Below are positions 15,686 through 22,688 of a stretch of DNA of 24,717 nt, one piece after another. The notes under the pieces were generated by a model. That model was not told where the DNA came from, made no database searches, and was given only the letters and a program-made list of their open reading frames with translations. Location: contig DRQB01000171.1 in the NCBI GenBank assembly GCA_011330645.1, positions 1 to 24,717 of the forward strand. The letters run 5' to 3'. The stretch comes from Campylobacterota bacterium (GTDB taxonomy: Bacteria > Campylobacterota > Campylobacteria > Campylobacterales > Sulfurovaceae). A program made the position numbers and the translations under genes. Position 1 is the first letter of the stretch. The number at the start of each line of letters is the position of its first letter.

Positions 15686-16366
15686 GTGACATTGAATGCA
15701 ATCAAACAACTTTTATATGGACTCTATCTAACCAATAGCTTTGGATACAGACTACGAAAAACTAATGACCCTATGGAGAAAAAAAGATTAAGACTTGGGT
15801 ACTCACAAGCACAGCTTGATACGTTAAATATCACGGTGCGAATTGAAAATGAAGAAAAATTACCTAAAGAAGGACAATATCTGGTGATTATTAATCATAG
15901 GAGTATTATTGATCCACCTATTACAGAAGTTGCTTTAAAAGATACTAATATTTTTGGTCCATGGATATCAAAGAAAGAGTTATATAATTCTTTTTTCTTT
16001 GGACTTTTTGTGCGCAATGCAGGTTCTATCCTTTTAGATAGAGAAAAAAGTCAGATGTCTGGTTTTTTTTCAGATATTAAAAACGCGGTAAAAAGAGGGG
16101 AATCTATTTTTATATTTCCTGAGGGTACACGTAATAAAACAAAAGAATCCTTAACCTCTTTTAAAGAAGGTTCACGGATTATTGCTTTAAAAAACAGATT
16201 GCCTATATTACCACTTTATATCAAAACAAATGCCGAAGAGGTTCTAAAGAATGCATTGGCAGATAGTACCTTGAAACAAGAAGTAACATTGGTTGTGGGA
16301 GATATGATTGATTATAAAGATAAAACAAACCTTGAACAGAATTATAGAGAAAGATTTTCTCTTTAA
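15686..16366 (+). CDS. plsC: 1-acyl-sn-glycerol-3-phosphate acyltransferase
   Basis: Adds the second acyl chain to lysophosphatidic acid at the inner membrane. It is 226 residues. The catalytic HxxxxD is NHRSIIDPP (His71, Asp76), and the glycerol-phosphate-binding motif is FPEGTRN (144-150); RNAGSILLDR is the intermediate acyltransferase block. The start is GTG at 15686, with AAGGA 6-7 bases upstream. A monocistronic gene with its own TATAAT, it lies alone on the plus strand between two minus-strand operons. Its TAA overlaps by 3 bases the TAA of the convergent two-TM gene, through a shared TTAA. Relatives in the same superfamily act on other acyl acceptors, so the exact substrate is probable rather than certain. 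Confidence 0.88.
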   Translation: MTLNAIKQLLYGLYLTNSFGYRLRKTNDPMEKKRLRLGYSQAQLDTLNITVRIENEEKLPKEGQYLVIINHRSIIDPPITEVALKDTNIFGPWISKKELYNSFFFGLFVRNAGSILLDREKSQMSGFFSDIKNAVKRGESIFIFPEGTRNKTKESLTSFKEGSRIIALKNRLPILPLYIKTNAEEVLKNALADSTLKQEVTLVVGDMIDYKDKTNLEQNYRERFSL

Positions 16367-16980
16367 TATTGCATAAAGGAATGTTCCTTTTCTTTGAGTG
16401 TAGCAATAATATTTTTCATATTACTATTATCTATAGTGCTGGTAATTAAAACTTGCGATGTATGTTTAGTCAAAGAAGAAATGAGAATTTTGATTTCTTC
16501 ATTTTTGCTACGTAGAAGGATGGAGCCTTCATTTTTATTTTGATGGATAATATCACCAATATTCTTATGGCTAATCGAATTTAATGAAACTTCATAGGCT
16601 AATTCTTTATCCATGAGTAGCATTATTTTTTCTTCAATAGAGTCAGATTCTAGCTTAGATTCTGCTGCTAATATTTCTTGTGTTTTTTGATGTTTTTTTG
16701 TATAGACAGTAGGGTCAATTTTCACAGGAGTACTTTTCATAGGATACTCCTCTGATTTGATTTTAGATTTCAAGTTGTATAGACGTATAAAACGTACGAT
16801 AGTGATAACAAGTGACAAGACAAAAGAGAAGGCTACCCCTGCCATAACCCCTGCTAAGATACCAAGTTTAATGGCTTTTGTAAATTCATAATTCATTGAA
16901 AAATAGACAGTTGCAACGGCTGTAAGAAGTATACTAATAGGCATTACCAATGTAAGGAATAGGTTAAAGTAACTTCTCAT
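16363..16980 (-). CDS. Two-TM membrane protein of unknown function, behind ftsY
   Basis: A 205-residue protein not recognised as any named family. Two hydrophobic helices are evident at about residues 7-28 and 36-65 (the second glycine- and valine-rich, GILAGVMAGVAFSFVLSLV), ending in RFIRLYNLKSK, so the long C-terminal part (about 70-205) should face the cytoplasm. That part is Lys/Glu/Ser-rich, with an ISHKNIGDIIHQNKNEGSIL stretch and a likely alpha/beta ending with repeated ILI/VLI strands. It is the third gene of the Trx-like/ftsY operon, 15 bp after the ftsY stop; TAAGGAG overlaps that stop, 11 bases before the ATG. The stop is shared with plsC on the opposite strand. A link to SRP-dependent membrane insertion is suggested only by position. 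Confidence 0.7.
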   Translation of the reverse strand: MRSYFNLFLTLVMPISILLTAVATVYFSMNYEFTKAIKLGILAGVMAGVAFSFVLSLVITIVRFIRLYNLKSKIKSEEYPMKSTPVKIDPTVYTKKHQKTQEILAAESKLESDSIEEKIMLLMDKELAYEVSLNSISHKNIGDIIHQNKNEGSILLRSKNEEIKILISSLTKHTSQVLITSTIDNSNMKNIIATLKEKEHSFMQY

Positions 16981-16995
16981 CTTTTCAATGACTCC

Positions 16996-17862
16996 TTAGA
17001 TAAATATTTCATCTAATATAGTATTAATGTAGTCGTTGGCTTTAAAGGGGATAAGATCTTTAGGTTGCTCTCCTGTACCTATATAAAAAATAGGCATTTG
17101 AAGTTCCTCTGCAATACTTAACACTGACCCACCCTTCGCAGTTCCATCAAGCTTTGTAATGATTATACCATCAATTCCTATCATTTCATTAAAGGCTTTA
17201 GCCTGATTGATGGAAGAACTTCCTTGCGTACCATCCAAAATGAGCATTTTACGATGGGGTGCACCAGTGAGTGCTTTGTCAGCGACACGAATCATTTTTT
17301 TCAATTCTTCACTCAAATTGGTTTGGGTGTGTAGTCTCCCTGCTGTGTCAATGATGACATGGTCATAGCCTTTGGCCTTAGCAGATTCAATAGTATCATA
17401 CACTACAGCTGAAGGATCATGCCCTTGTTGTGTTGCGACAATAGGGATATTAAGTTTGTCAGACCATCTGCTTAGTTGTTCGATGGCTGCAGCTCGAAAG
17501 GTATCGCCTGCACCAAGAATGACACTATGCCCTTTTTCTTTATAATGATAAGCAAGTTTCGAAATGGTTGTGGTTTTCCCTGCGCCATTAACCCCGATAA
17601 TCATCTCTACAAAAGGTTTAGTATCACTCTCTTTCCAATCTGCTTTATACTGGAAGACAGAAATGAGGGAGTTAAATGCTTGTGTACGTGTGATTTTTTC
17701 TGGAAGCGATTCTAAAAGTTTTTCTACCAGTGTATAATTGACATCAGACTCTAGGAGAATGTCTTCAAATTCATCTTTGCTGATACTCTTTTTTCTCGTG
17801 GGCGCAACTTCTTTGATTGCATCATTGGTTTTCCCTAAAACTTTTTTAAATAAGTTAAACAT
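16996..17862 (-). CDS. ftsY: Signal recognition particle receptor FtsY
   Basis: SRP GTPase that docks ribosome-Ffh complexes at the inner membrane for cotranslational insertion. It is 288 residues, with a short amphipathic N-terminus (MFNLFKKVLGKTND) instead of the long acidic A domain of E. coli FtsY. G1 is GVNGAGKTTT (90-99), the SRP-GTPase insertion motif is DTFRAAA (120-126), DTAGR is at 172-176 and TKLDGTAKGG starts at 236. The N domain (about 25-70) precedes them. AAAGG lies about 12 bases before the ATG, overlapping the stop of the upstream thioredoxin-like gene, which is 15 bp away. The gene is part of a three-gene minus-strand operon. Confidence 0.95.
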   Translation of the reverse strand: MFNLFKKVLGKTNDAIKEVAPTRKKSISKDEFEDILLESDVNYTLVEKLLESLPEKITRTQAFNSLISVFQYKADWKESDTKPFVEMIIGVNGAGKTTTISKLAYHYKEKGHSVILGAGDTFRAAAIEQLSRWSDKLNIPIVATQQGHDPSAVVYDTIESAKAKGYDHVIIDTAGRLHTQTNLSEELKKMIRVADKALTGAPHRKMLILDGTQGSSSINQAKAFNEMIGIDGIIITKLDGTAKGGSVLSIAEELQMPIFYIGTGEQPKDLIPFKANDYINTILDEIFI

Positions 17863-17877
17863 TGTTTTTTTAGACCT

Positions 17878-18510
17878 TTATTGTTTTCTTGCTTGTTGTA
17901 TATCGTATAAAATCATCTCTATTGGCGTTGGCCCTTCAAAATGGCTATACACCTCTCCTTTTTTAAAAAGCAAAGTAAGCGGTGTGGCTGTATCAGGATG
18001 CACATTTATGATGTCATGTATAGCATGTATAAACTTAGTATCTTGCATTGCTTCAAAGAGATGGATCACAATAACGTCTTTTTGATACTTTTTTGATACT
18101 TTATCTAATGATTTTATTTGCGAAAGACAAGGTTTACACGTAGACTTGGAAAGTGTCATGAGGATTATAGGCTGTGAAATGTCCTGTAACTGTAGTTTTT
18201 TATTGAGCAGTGTGGCAGTATAGGTACGTTTACCTTCTTTTAAAGTATAGGTAGAGGACAGCGAATGGTCAATAGCTGATTCCTTTTGAGATAGTGTCTT
18301 TTGAATATTTGTTTGAATTTTATTACTTTTTTGTTTTTTACTGTGTATTTTTTTATCTTTTTCTGTAAAAATTTCAGTGGTATTCTCTATCGGGATAGGT
18401 TTCGTTTTTTGTTTTTTATCTTCACAACCTTGTAGCATCAAGAAAACAAGCATAAGTAAGGTGGTAGCTGTTAAAAAAGAACTGACTTCTTTTACAATAT
18501 TCTTTTGCAA
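17878..18510 (-). CDS. Thioredoxin-like lipoprotein with CxxC
   Basis: 210 residues from the preferred TTG start. A hydrophobic segment (about 10-28) ends LMLQG-Cys29, a perfect lipobox, so the protein should be lipid-anchored and periplasm-facing. A Lys/Thr/Ser-rich linker (30-85) follows, then a thioredoxin-fold domain with Cys125-Lys-Pro-Cys128 (KSTCKPCLSQI) preceded by the strand PIILMTLSK; the cis-Pro is probably in TATPLTLL. It likely exchanges disulfides in the periplasm; direction and partner are unknown. The frame is open to a GTG at 18555, but AAAGGA lies 5 bases before the TTG at 18510 and a TATAAT (18543-18538) sits between the two, so the downstream start is favoured. First gene of the operon with ftsY. 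Confidence 0.78.
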   Translation of the reverse strand: MQKNIVKEVSSFLTATTLLMLVFLMLQGCEDKKQKTKPIPIENTTEIFTEKDKKIHSKKQKSNKIQTNIQKTLSQKESAIDHSLSSTYTLKEGKRTYTATLLNKKLQLQDISQPIILMTLSKSTCKPCLSQIKSLDKVSKKYQKDVIVIHLFEAMQDTKFIHAIHDIINVHPDTATPLTLLFKKGEVYSHFEGPTPIEMILYDIQQARKQ

Positions 18511-18524
18511 AATATTCCTTTGGG

Positions 18525-18543
18525 TATAATGGCTTAGATTATA
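18525..18543. promoter_or_regulatory. Divergent overlapping -10 boxes
   Basis: On the plus strand TATAAT is at 18525-18530, 37 bases before the cyclo-ligase ATG. On the minus strand TATAAT is at 18543-18538, 28 bases before the TTG of the thioredoxin-like gene. The start codons are only 56 bp apart, so the two polymerases cannot both occupy the site. Confidence 0.5.
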
Positions 18544-18566
18544 ACTAAAGAGCACTTAGGAATATA

Positions 18567-19103
18567 ATGGAAGATAAAAATAGTTTTAGAAAAACCTGTC
18601 TTAAACGATTGAGAGGGGCACAGGGAAGAGGGCGATATATCAAAGACAAATTGGTTCTTTCCCAACTTTACACCTATTTAAATGAGCAAAATGCACAAAG
18701 AATTTTGCTTTATTTACCATTGAAAATGGAAGTAAATCTCTATCCCCTCATTAAGCAATTGCGTAAAGAAAAGAAAATCGTCTATGTGCCTTTTATGGAA
18801 GGTAAAAGTTTTAGGTTGGTAAAATATAGATTACCACTGAAGGAAAAACAGTTTGGTATCAAAGAACCACATGATTCAAAACAATATAGAATAAAAAAAA
18901 TTGATGTAGCCATAGTACCCATTGTCGGCGTAGATTCTACGTTTAGACGTTTAGGATTTGGCAAGGGTATGTATGATAGATTTTTTGAAAAAGAACATAA
19001 AAATATAAATAAAGTCGTTTTTGTAGCGCGTGAATTGTGTTACAGTAAAAAGGTCATTACCGATCATTATGATGTACGAGCAGACAATATCATTACGCCA
19101 TAG
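18567..19103 (+). CDS. 5-formyltetrahydrofolate cyclo-ligase
   Basis: ATP-dependent enzyme (5,10-methenyl-THF synthetase) that returns 5-formyl-THF to the active folate pool. At 178 residues it is slightly short of the usual 185-200. The signature is VPIVGVDSTFRRLGFGKGMYDRFF (about 117-140), matching the family's VPxxxFDxxGxRLGxGxGYYDR block, and PLKMEVNLYPLI corresponds to the substrate-binding segment. The N-terminus has a basic helix (FRKTCLKRLRG), as in relatives. TTAGGA lies 5-6 bases before the ATG. rny follows after 22 bp on the same strand, so the two may be cotranscribed. Confidence 0.88.
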   Translation: MEDKNSFRKTCLKRLRGAQGRGRYIKDKLVLSQLYTYLNEQNAQRILLYLPLKMEVNLYPLIKQLRKEKKIVYVPFMEGKSFRLVKYRLPLKEKQFGIKEPHDSKQYRIKKIDVAIVPIVGVDSTFRRLGFGKGMYDRFFEKEHKNINKVVFVARELCYSKKVITDHYDVRADNIITP

Positions 19104-19125
19104 AACGTCTTAGAAGGACGTAGAT

Positions 19126-20646
19126 ATGTTAGAAATAATAGCCGGAACAGTTGGATTAGCTATTGGTTTTTTTAGCTGTTACATATGGCTTAAAAGTAGT
19201 CATAAAAATAGATTTTCTCATCTAGAATATGAAGCCAAAGCCAAAGCCAAAGCGATGGAAAATGAAGCTGAACTTTTGCGTAAAGAAGCAAGTGTAAAGA
19301 TAAAAGAACAAGAGATAGCCTTAGAGGCAGAATTTCAAAAACGTGTGGCTAAAATAGAGGTACGCAATCGCGAACTTATATTGAAAACAAAAGAGCTGGA
19401 TGTGAAAGAGGAGCAGTCTGTTCTTTTCGAACAACACTTGCAACAAAAGGCACAACGTTTAGATGAACTAGAAAAGATGAAACAAGACAATATCGCTAGT
19501 CTTGTGGATAAAATGCAGAATATTGCTTCGTTCACCAAAGAAGAGGCGAAAATATATATTTTGAAAAGAGTTGAAGAACAAAGTCGTGCAGAAGTCGCGG
19601 CCATTGTGAGAAAATATGAGCAAGAAGCGAAGCATGAAGGTGAACGAAAAGCCAATTATATTTTAGCACAGGCAACCACACGTTTTGCAGGAGAATTTGC
19701 AGGTGAACGTCTTATCAATTTAGTGAATTTACCGAGTGATGAACACAAAGGTCGTATTATTGGAAAAGAAGGTCGAAATATTAAAACCTTAGAAATGCTT
19801 TTAGGTGTTGATATTATTGTGGATGAAACCCCAGGTGTGATACTCATTAGTTCATTCAACCTCTATAGAAGAGCCATTGCGACAAGAGTCATAGAACTTC
19901 TCGTTGAAGATGGACGTATCCATCCTGGTCGGATAGAAGAAGTGCATGAAAAAGTAGAAGCAGAATTTGAACAAAAGACTTATGAAGAGGGTGAAAATAT
20001 TCTGATTGATTTAGGACTTTTCCCTATGCATGAAGAATTGGTACGGTTACTGGGACGTATGAAATATCGTGCAAGTTATGGCCAAAATGCTTTGGCACAT
20101 ACCCTTGAAGTGGCAAAATTGGCACGTGTCATGGCTGCGGAGATGGGAGGAGATGAAAAATTAGCTCTACGTGCAGGACTATTACATGATATCGGTAAAG
20201 CATTGACTCAAGATTTGGGTGGCTCCCATGTGGATATTGGTGCAGACCTTTGTCGTAAACATAATGAGCATCCTTCGGTTATCAATGCTATTTATGCCCA
20301 TCATGGACATGAAGAACCAGACTCTGTGGAGTCTGCCGCTGTATGTGCTGCGGATAAACTTTCAGCGGCACGACCCGGAGCAAGACGAGAAGTATTGGAA
20401 AGTTTTACAAAACGGGTTAAAGAGATAGAAGAAATAGCACTTTCAAAAGAGTATGTCAATCAAGCCTATGCTATCAATGCAGGACGTGAAATACGTGTAT
20501 TTGTCAATGCTCAAAAAATGTCAGATAATGAAGCAGTGTTATTGAGCAAAGAGATTGCCAAAGAAGTACAGGATAAAGTACAGTATCCTGGTGAGATAAA
20601 AGTAAATGTGATTAGAGAAACCAGAGCAACAAGTTATGCAAAATAA
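19126..20646 (+). CDS. rny: Ribonuclease Y
   Basis: Membrane-anchored endoribonuclease that starts mRNA decay in bacteria lacking RNase E. It is 506 residues. Order: N-terminal TM helix (about 3-23), a long coiled coil (about 30-170) rich in Lys/Glu/Ala with a KAKAKAKAM run, a KH RNA-binding domain with IIGKEGRNIK (211-220), and an HD phosphohydrolase domain with LLHDIGKAL (HD at 354-355) and IYAHHGHEE. MKYRASYGQNALAHTLEVAKLA and the C-terminal VIRETRATSYAK are specific to Rny. The start follows GAAGGA by 7 bases; this Shine-Dalgarno sits in a small ACGTC/GACGT dyad (19105-19121). The next gene has its own TATAAT. Confidence 0.96.
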   Translation: MLEIIAGTVGLAIGFFSCYIWLKSSHKNRFSHLEYEAKAKAKAMENEAELLRKEASVKIKEQEIALEAEFQKRVAKIEVRNRELILKTKELDVKEEQSVLFEQHLQQKAQRLDELEKMKQDNIASLVDKMQNIASFTKEEAKIYILKRVEEQSRAEVAAIVRKYEQEAKHEGERKANYILAQATTRFAGEFAGERLINLVNLPSDEHKGRIIGKEGRNIKTLEMLLGVDIIVDETPGVILISSFNLYRRAIATRVIELLVEDGRIHPGRIEEVHEKVEAEFEQKTYEEGENILIDLGLFPMHEELVRLLGRMKYRASYGQNALAHTLEVAKLARVMAAEMGGDEKLALRAGLLHDIGKALTQDLGGSHVDIGADLCRKHNEHPSVINAIYAHHGHEEPDSVESAAVCAADKLSAARPGARREVLESFTKRVKEIEEIALSKEYVNQAYAINAGREIRVFVNAQKMSDNEAVLLSKEIAKEVQDKVQYPGEIKVNVIRETRATSYAK

Positions 20647-20659
20647 ATGTTAATATAGT

Positions 20660-20665
20660 TATAAT
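20660..20665 (+). promoter_or_regulatory. -10 box upstream of the 97-residue gene
   Basis: TATAAT 27 bases before the ATG at 20693, in the 46-bp gap after rny. It suggests that the 97-residue gene and the cyclophilin can be transcribed apart from rny. Confidence 0.45.
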
Positions 20666-20692
20666 TATTTCAAGTTTTATTAAAGGAAAAAA

Positions 20693-20986
20693 ATGAACAG
20701 ATGTGATGAAATAAAAGCACATATTCGAATGGAAGAACGTTATCAGGGATTAAGTCTTGTATTTGCACACAGTGATACGATTAAGACAGAGATACTTGAT
20801 GCGGTGGAAGAAGCAAAAAAAGAGACAGGATTAAAACCATTTATTTTTGAAAAAATCTCTAATGACAGGGAAGATATTCATGCGATATATATAGAATTCC
20901 GTGATGATATTCATAGAGAAGGCGGTGAGCTCTTAACAAAAGTGCTTAAAAAATTGCATATTGATCATTGTGAAAAGGATATATAA
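20693..20986 (+). CDS. Small conserved-looking cytoplasmic protein, function unknown
   Basis: A 97-residue protein that I do not recognise. It has no signal peptide or TM helix. The pattern of charged and hydrophobic residues (MEERYQGLSLVFAHSDTIKTEILDAVEEAKKETG, then PFIFEKIS, IHAIYIEFRDDI and LLTKVLKKLHIDHC) suggests a compact alpha/beta fold. Two Cys lie near the termini (Cys4 and one in DHCEKDI). AAAGGA is placed 6-7 bases before the ATG. The stop TAA abuts the ATG of the cyclophilin (TAAATG, 0-bp gap), so translation of the two is probably coupled although one product is cytoplasmic and the other exported. Confidence 0.8.
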   Translation: MNRCDEIKAHIRMEERYQGLSLVFAHSDTIKTEILDAVEEAKKETGLKPFIFEKISNDREDIHAIYIEFRDDIHREGGELLTKVLKKLHIDHCEKDI

Positions 20987-21553
20987 ATGAAAAAATTATT
21001 GTTAGGTGTACTGTTTTTAGGTTTGACGTTAGGTGTTCATGCTAAAGATGTAAAAAAAGAAGTAGCAAAAGCTACAACAACAAAAACACCCACAGTAGTC
21101 ATAGAAACAAATGTAGGGAAAATGGAAGTAAAGCTTTTCCCAGATAAGTCTCCATTGGCAGTAGAAAATTTTTTAGGACTTGTTAAAAAAGGTTATTACA
21201 ATGGGATTATTTTTCATAGAGTGATAAAAGGATTTATGATTCAAGGGGGTGACCCAACTGGTACAGGTAGAGGAGGCGAGTCTATTTGGCATAAAGAGTT
21301 TAAGAACGAAGATAGTCCTAATTTAGTATTTGACAGACCTTTTTTACTTGCTATGGCGAACCATGGACGCAACACTAACGGAAGTCAATTCTTCATTACT
21401 ACGGTGCCTACCCCACATCTTAATGGTGGATATACTATCTTTGGTGAAGTAGTAAAAGGACAGGATGTTGTTAAAAAGATTGAAAATGTAAGTACAGGTA
21501 GAGGTGATAGACCTATGTTCCCACAGACGATGAAAAAAGTCTACATAAAATAA
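20987..21553 (+). CDS. Periplasmic peptidyl-prolyl cis-trans isomerase (cyclophilin)
   Basis: A 188-residue cyclophilin with a Sec signal peptide (1-19, ending GVHA before KDV), so it is likely a periplasmic proline isomerase. Motifs are FHRVIKGFMIQGGDPTGTGRGG (catalytic Arg78) and LAMANHGRNTNGSQFFIT. The residue equivalent to Trp121 of human cyclophilin A is His144 (PHLNGGYTIFGEV), which in other cyclophilins goes with poor cyclosporin binding. AAGGA lies 8 bases before the ATG. It is directly coupled to the 97-residue gene upstream. cmoB follows after 11 bp, in what looks like the same transcript. Confidence 0.93.
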   Translation: MKKLLLGVLFLGLTLGVHAKDVKKEVAKATTTKTPTVVIETNVGKMEVKLFPDKSPLAVENFLGLVKKGYYNGIIFHRVIKGFMIQGGDPTGTGRGGESIWHKEFKNEDSPNLVFDRPFLLAMANHGRNTNGSQFFITTVPTPHLNGGYTIFGEVVKGQDVVKKIENVSTGRGDRPMFPQTMKKVYIK

Positions 21554-21564
21554 TAGGTCGCATT

Positions 21565-22491
21565 TTGAATAAAGACCAACAAGGTATGGATTTAAGTATA
21601 CTACGCCAAGAACGGCAAAAATGGTTAACTTGGAAGAATATTCTTCCCTATCAAGAGGCTATTAAGAAGATGCCTTCTTATACAATATCGAAGATAACAT
21701 TAGGCGACAGGGTGCAGATAGATATTGCAGACCTCTCGCCTGAAGATGCTCTGAGTATTAAAGAAACAGCACTTCTTATGAAACCATGGCGTAAAGGTCC
21801 ATTTCAGATTAATGACCTTTTTATTGATTCTGAGTGGCGAAGCCAAATCAAATATAATTTGTTGGAACCCCATTTTGATTTGAAAGATAAAATAGTAGGT
21901 GACATAGGATGTAACAATGGGTATTACCTTTTTAGAATGCTTTCTCATCAACCAAAGAAGCTGATAGGCTTTGATCCCTCAGCTATTTATTATTCTCAAT
22001 TTCAGTTTATCAATCATTTTATACAGTCTGATATTGTGTATGAACTCCTTGGTGTAGAGCATGTAGAGTTTTATGAACATAAGTTTGATACGCTTTTCTG
22101 TTTGGGGGTTCTTTACCATAGGTCTGACCCTGTGGCTATGCTCAAGTCTCTTTTTAAAGGACTTAATAAGGGTGGGGAACTCATCCTTGATACCTTCATG
22201 ATAGATGGAGAAGGCGAAATGTGTTTAACGCCTAAAGACAGGTATTCTAAAATACCTAATATCTATTTTGTCCCTACGGTAAATGCTTTGAAAAACTGGT
22301 GTTATAGAGCAGGATTTGAAAATGTGGAAGTTTTGGAGACCATGGTTACAGAACATCATGAACAAAGAAAGACGGAGTGGATAGATACACAGAGTCTTGA
22401 GGACTTCCTCGATCCAGAAGATGAAACCAAAACAGTAGAAGGGTATCCTGCCCCTAAAAGAGTCTATATTAAAGCAATAAAAACGAAATAA
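21565..22491 (+). CDS. cmoB: tRNA U34 carboxymethyltransferase
   Basis: Transfers a carboxymethyl group from carboxy-SAM to 5-hydroxyuridine at tRNA position 34, giving cmo5U and widening wobble decoding. The 308-residue sequence matches E. coli CmoB along much of its length: PWRKGPF, IDSEWRS, the SAM-fold motif GDIGCNNGYYLFRML, FDTLFCLGVLYHRSDP and the closing EDFLDPEDETKTVEGYPAPKR. The start is a TTG at 21565 with AGG 8 bases upstream; an ATG at 21586 would remove seven residues. It is probably cotranscribed with the cyclophilin. cmoA, whose product makes carboxy-SAM, is not in the window. Confidence 0.93.
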   Translation: MNKDQQGMDLSILRQERQKWLTWKNILPYQEAIKKMPSYTISKITLGDRVQIDIADLSPEDALSIKETALLMKPWRKGPFQINDLFIDSEWRSQIKYNLLEPHFDLKDKIVGDIGCNNGYYLFRMLSHQPKKLIGFDPSAIYYSQFQFINHFIQSDIVYELLGVEHVEFYEHKFDTLFCLGVLYHRSDPVAMLKSLFKGLNKGGELILDTFMIDGEGEMCLTPKDRYSKIPNIYFVPTVNALKNWCYRAGFENVEVLETMVTEHHEQRKTEWIDTQSLEDFLDPEDETKTVEGYPAPKRVYIKAIKTK

Positions 22492-22560
22492 GAGCGTCTT
22501 TGACAATTATGTGACTATTTTTCACTATACTCTACATGTGAGATATGGCGTCTTTCTAAG

Positions 22561-22587
22561 AAAAGTAAAATCTACTTTTATTTTTAA
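22561..22587 (+). terminator. Possible terminator of cmoB
   Basis: AAAAGTA (22561-22567) and TACTTTT (22573-22579) form a perfect 7-bp stem with a 5-base loop, followed by ATTTTT. The stem is almost all A-T, so it is weak as a terminator. Confidence 0.4.
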
Positions 22588-22603
22588 ATAAGGTTGATTT
22601 TGC

Positions 22604-22609
22604 TATAAA
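22604..22609 (+). promoter_or_regulatory. -10 box of hsrA
   Basis: Extended -10 TGCTATAAAT, about 80 bases before the hsrA ATG. A hairpin (arms 22625-22637 and 22647-22660, AAGTG/CACTT flanked by A/T pairs) would lie in the leader of about 70 bases. Confidence 0.45.
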
Positions 22610-22688
22610 TACGCTAATAAAACGGAAAAGTGGAAAAACTTTAAGATTTTACACTTTTTCATTTTCTATTTTTGTAGATTGGAAATAA

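Noticed and set aside
18511..18555. GTG start of the thioredoxin-like gene at 18555
   Set aside because: A -10 box and the Shine-Dalgarno AAAGGA both lie inside this extension, and the added residues would precede a normal lipoprotein signal.
19231..19257. Short direct repeat of GCCAAA in rny
   Set aside because: It encodes a Lys-Ala run in the coiled coil and has only three to four units, which is ordinary for this domain.
22500..22531. TTGACA and TATACT in front of the weak hairpin at 22561, as a promoter for a tiny RNA
   Set aside because: The boxes are 20 bp apart, too far for a good sigma-70 promoter, and nothing else supports an RNA here.
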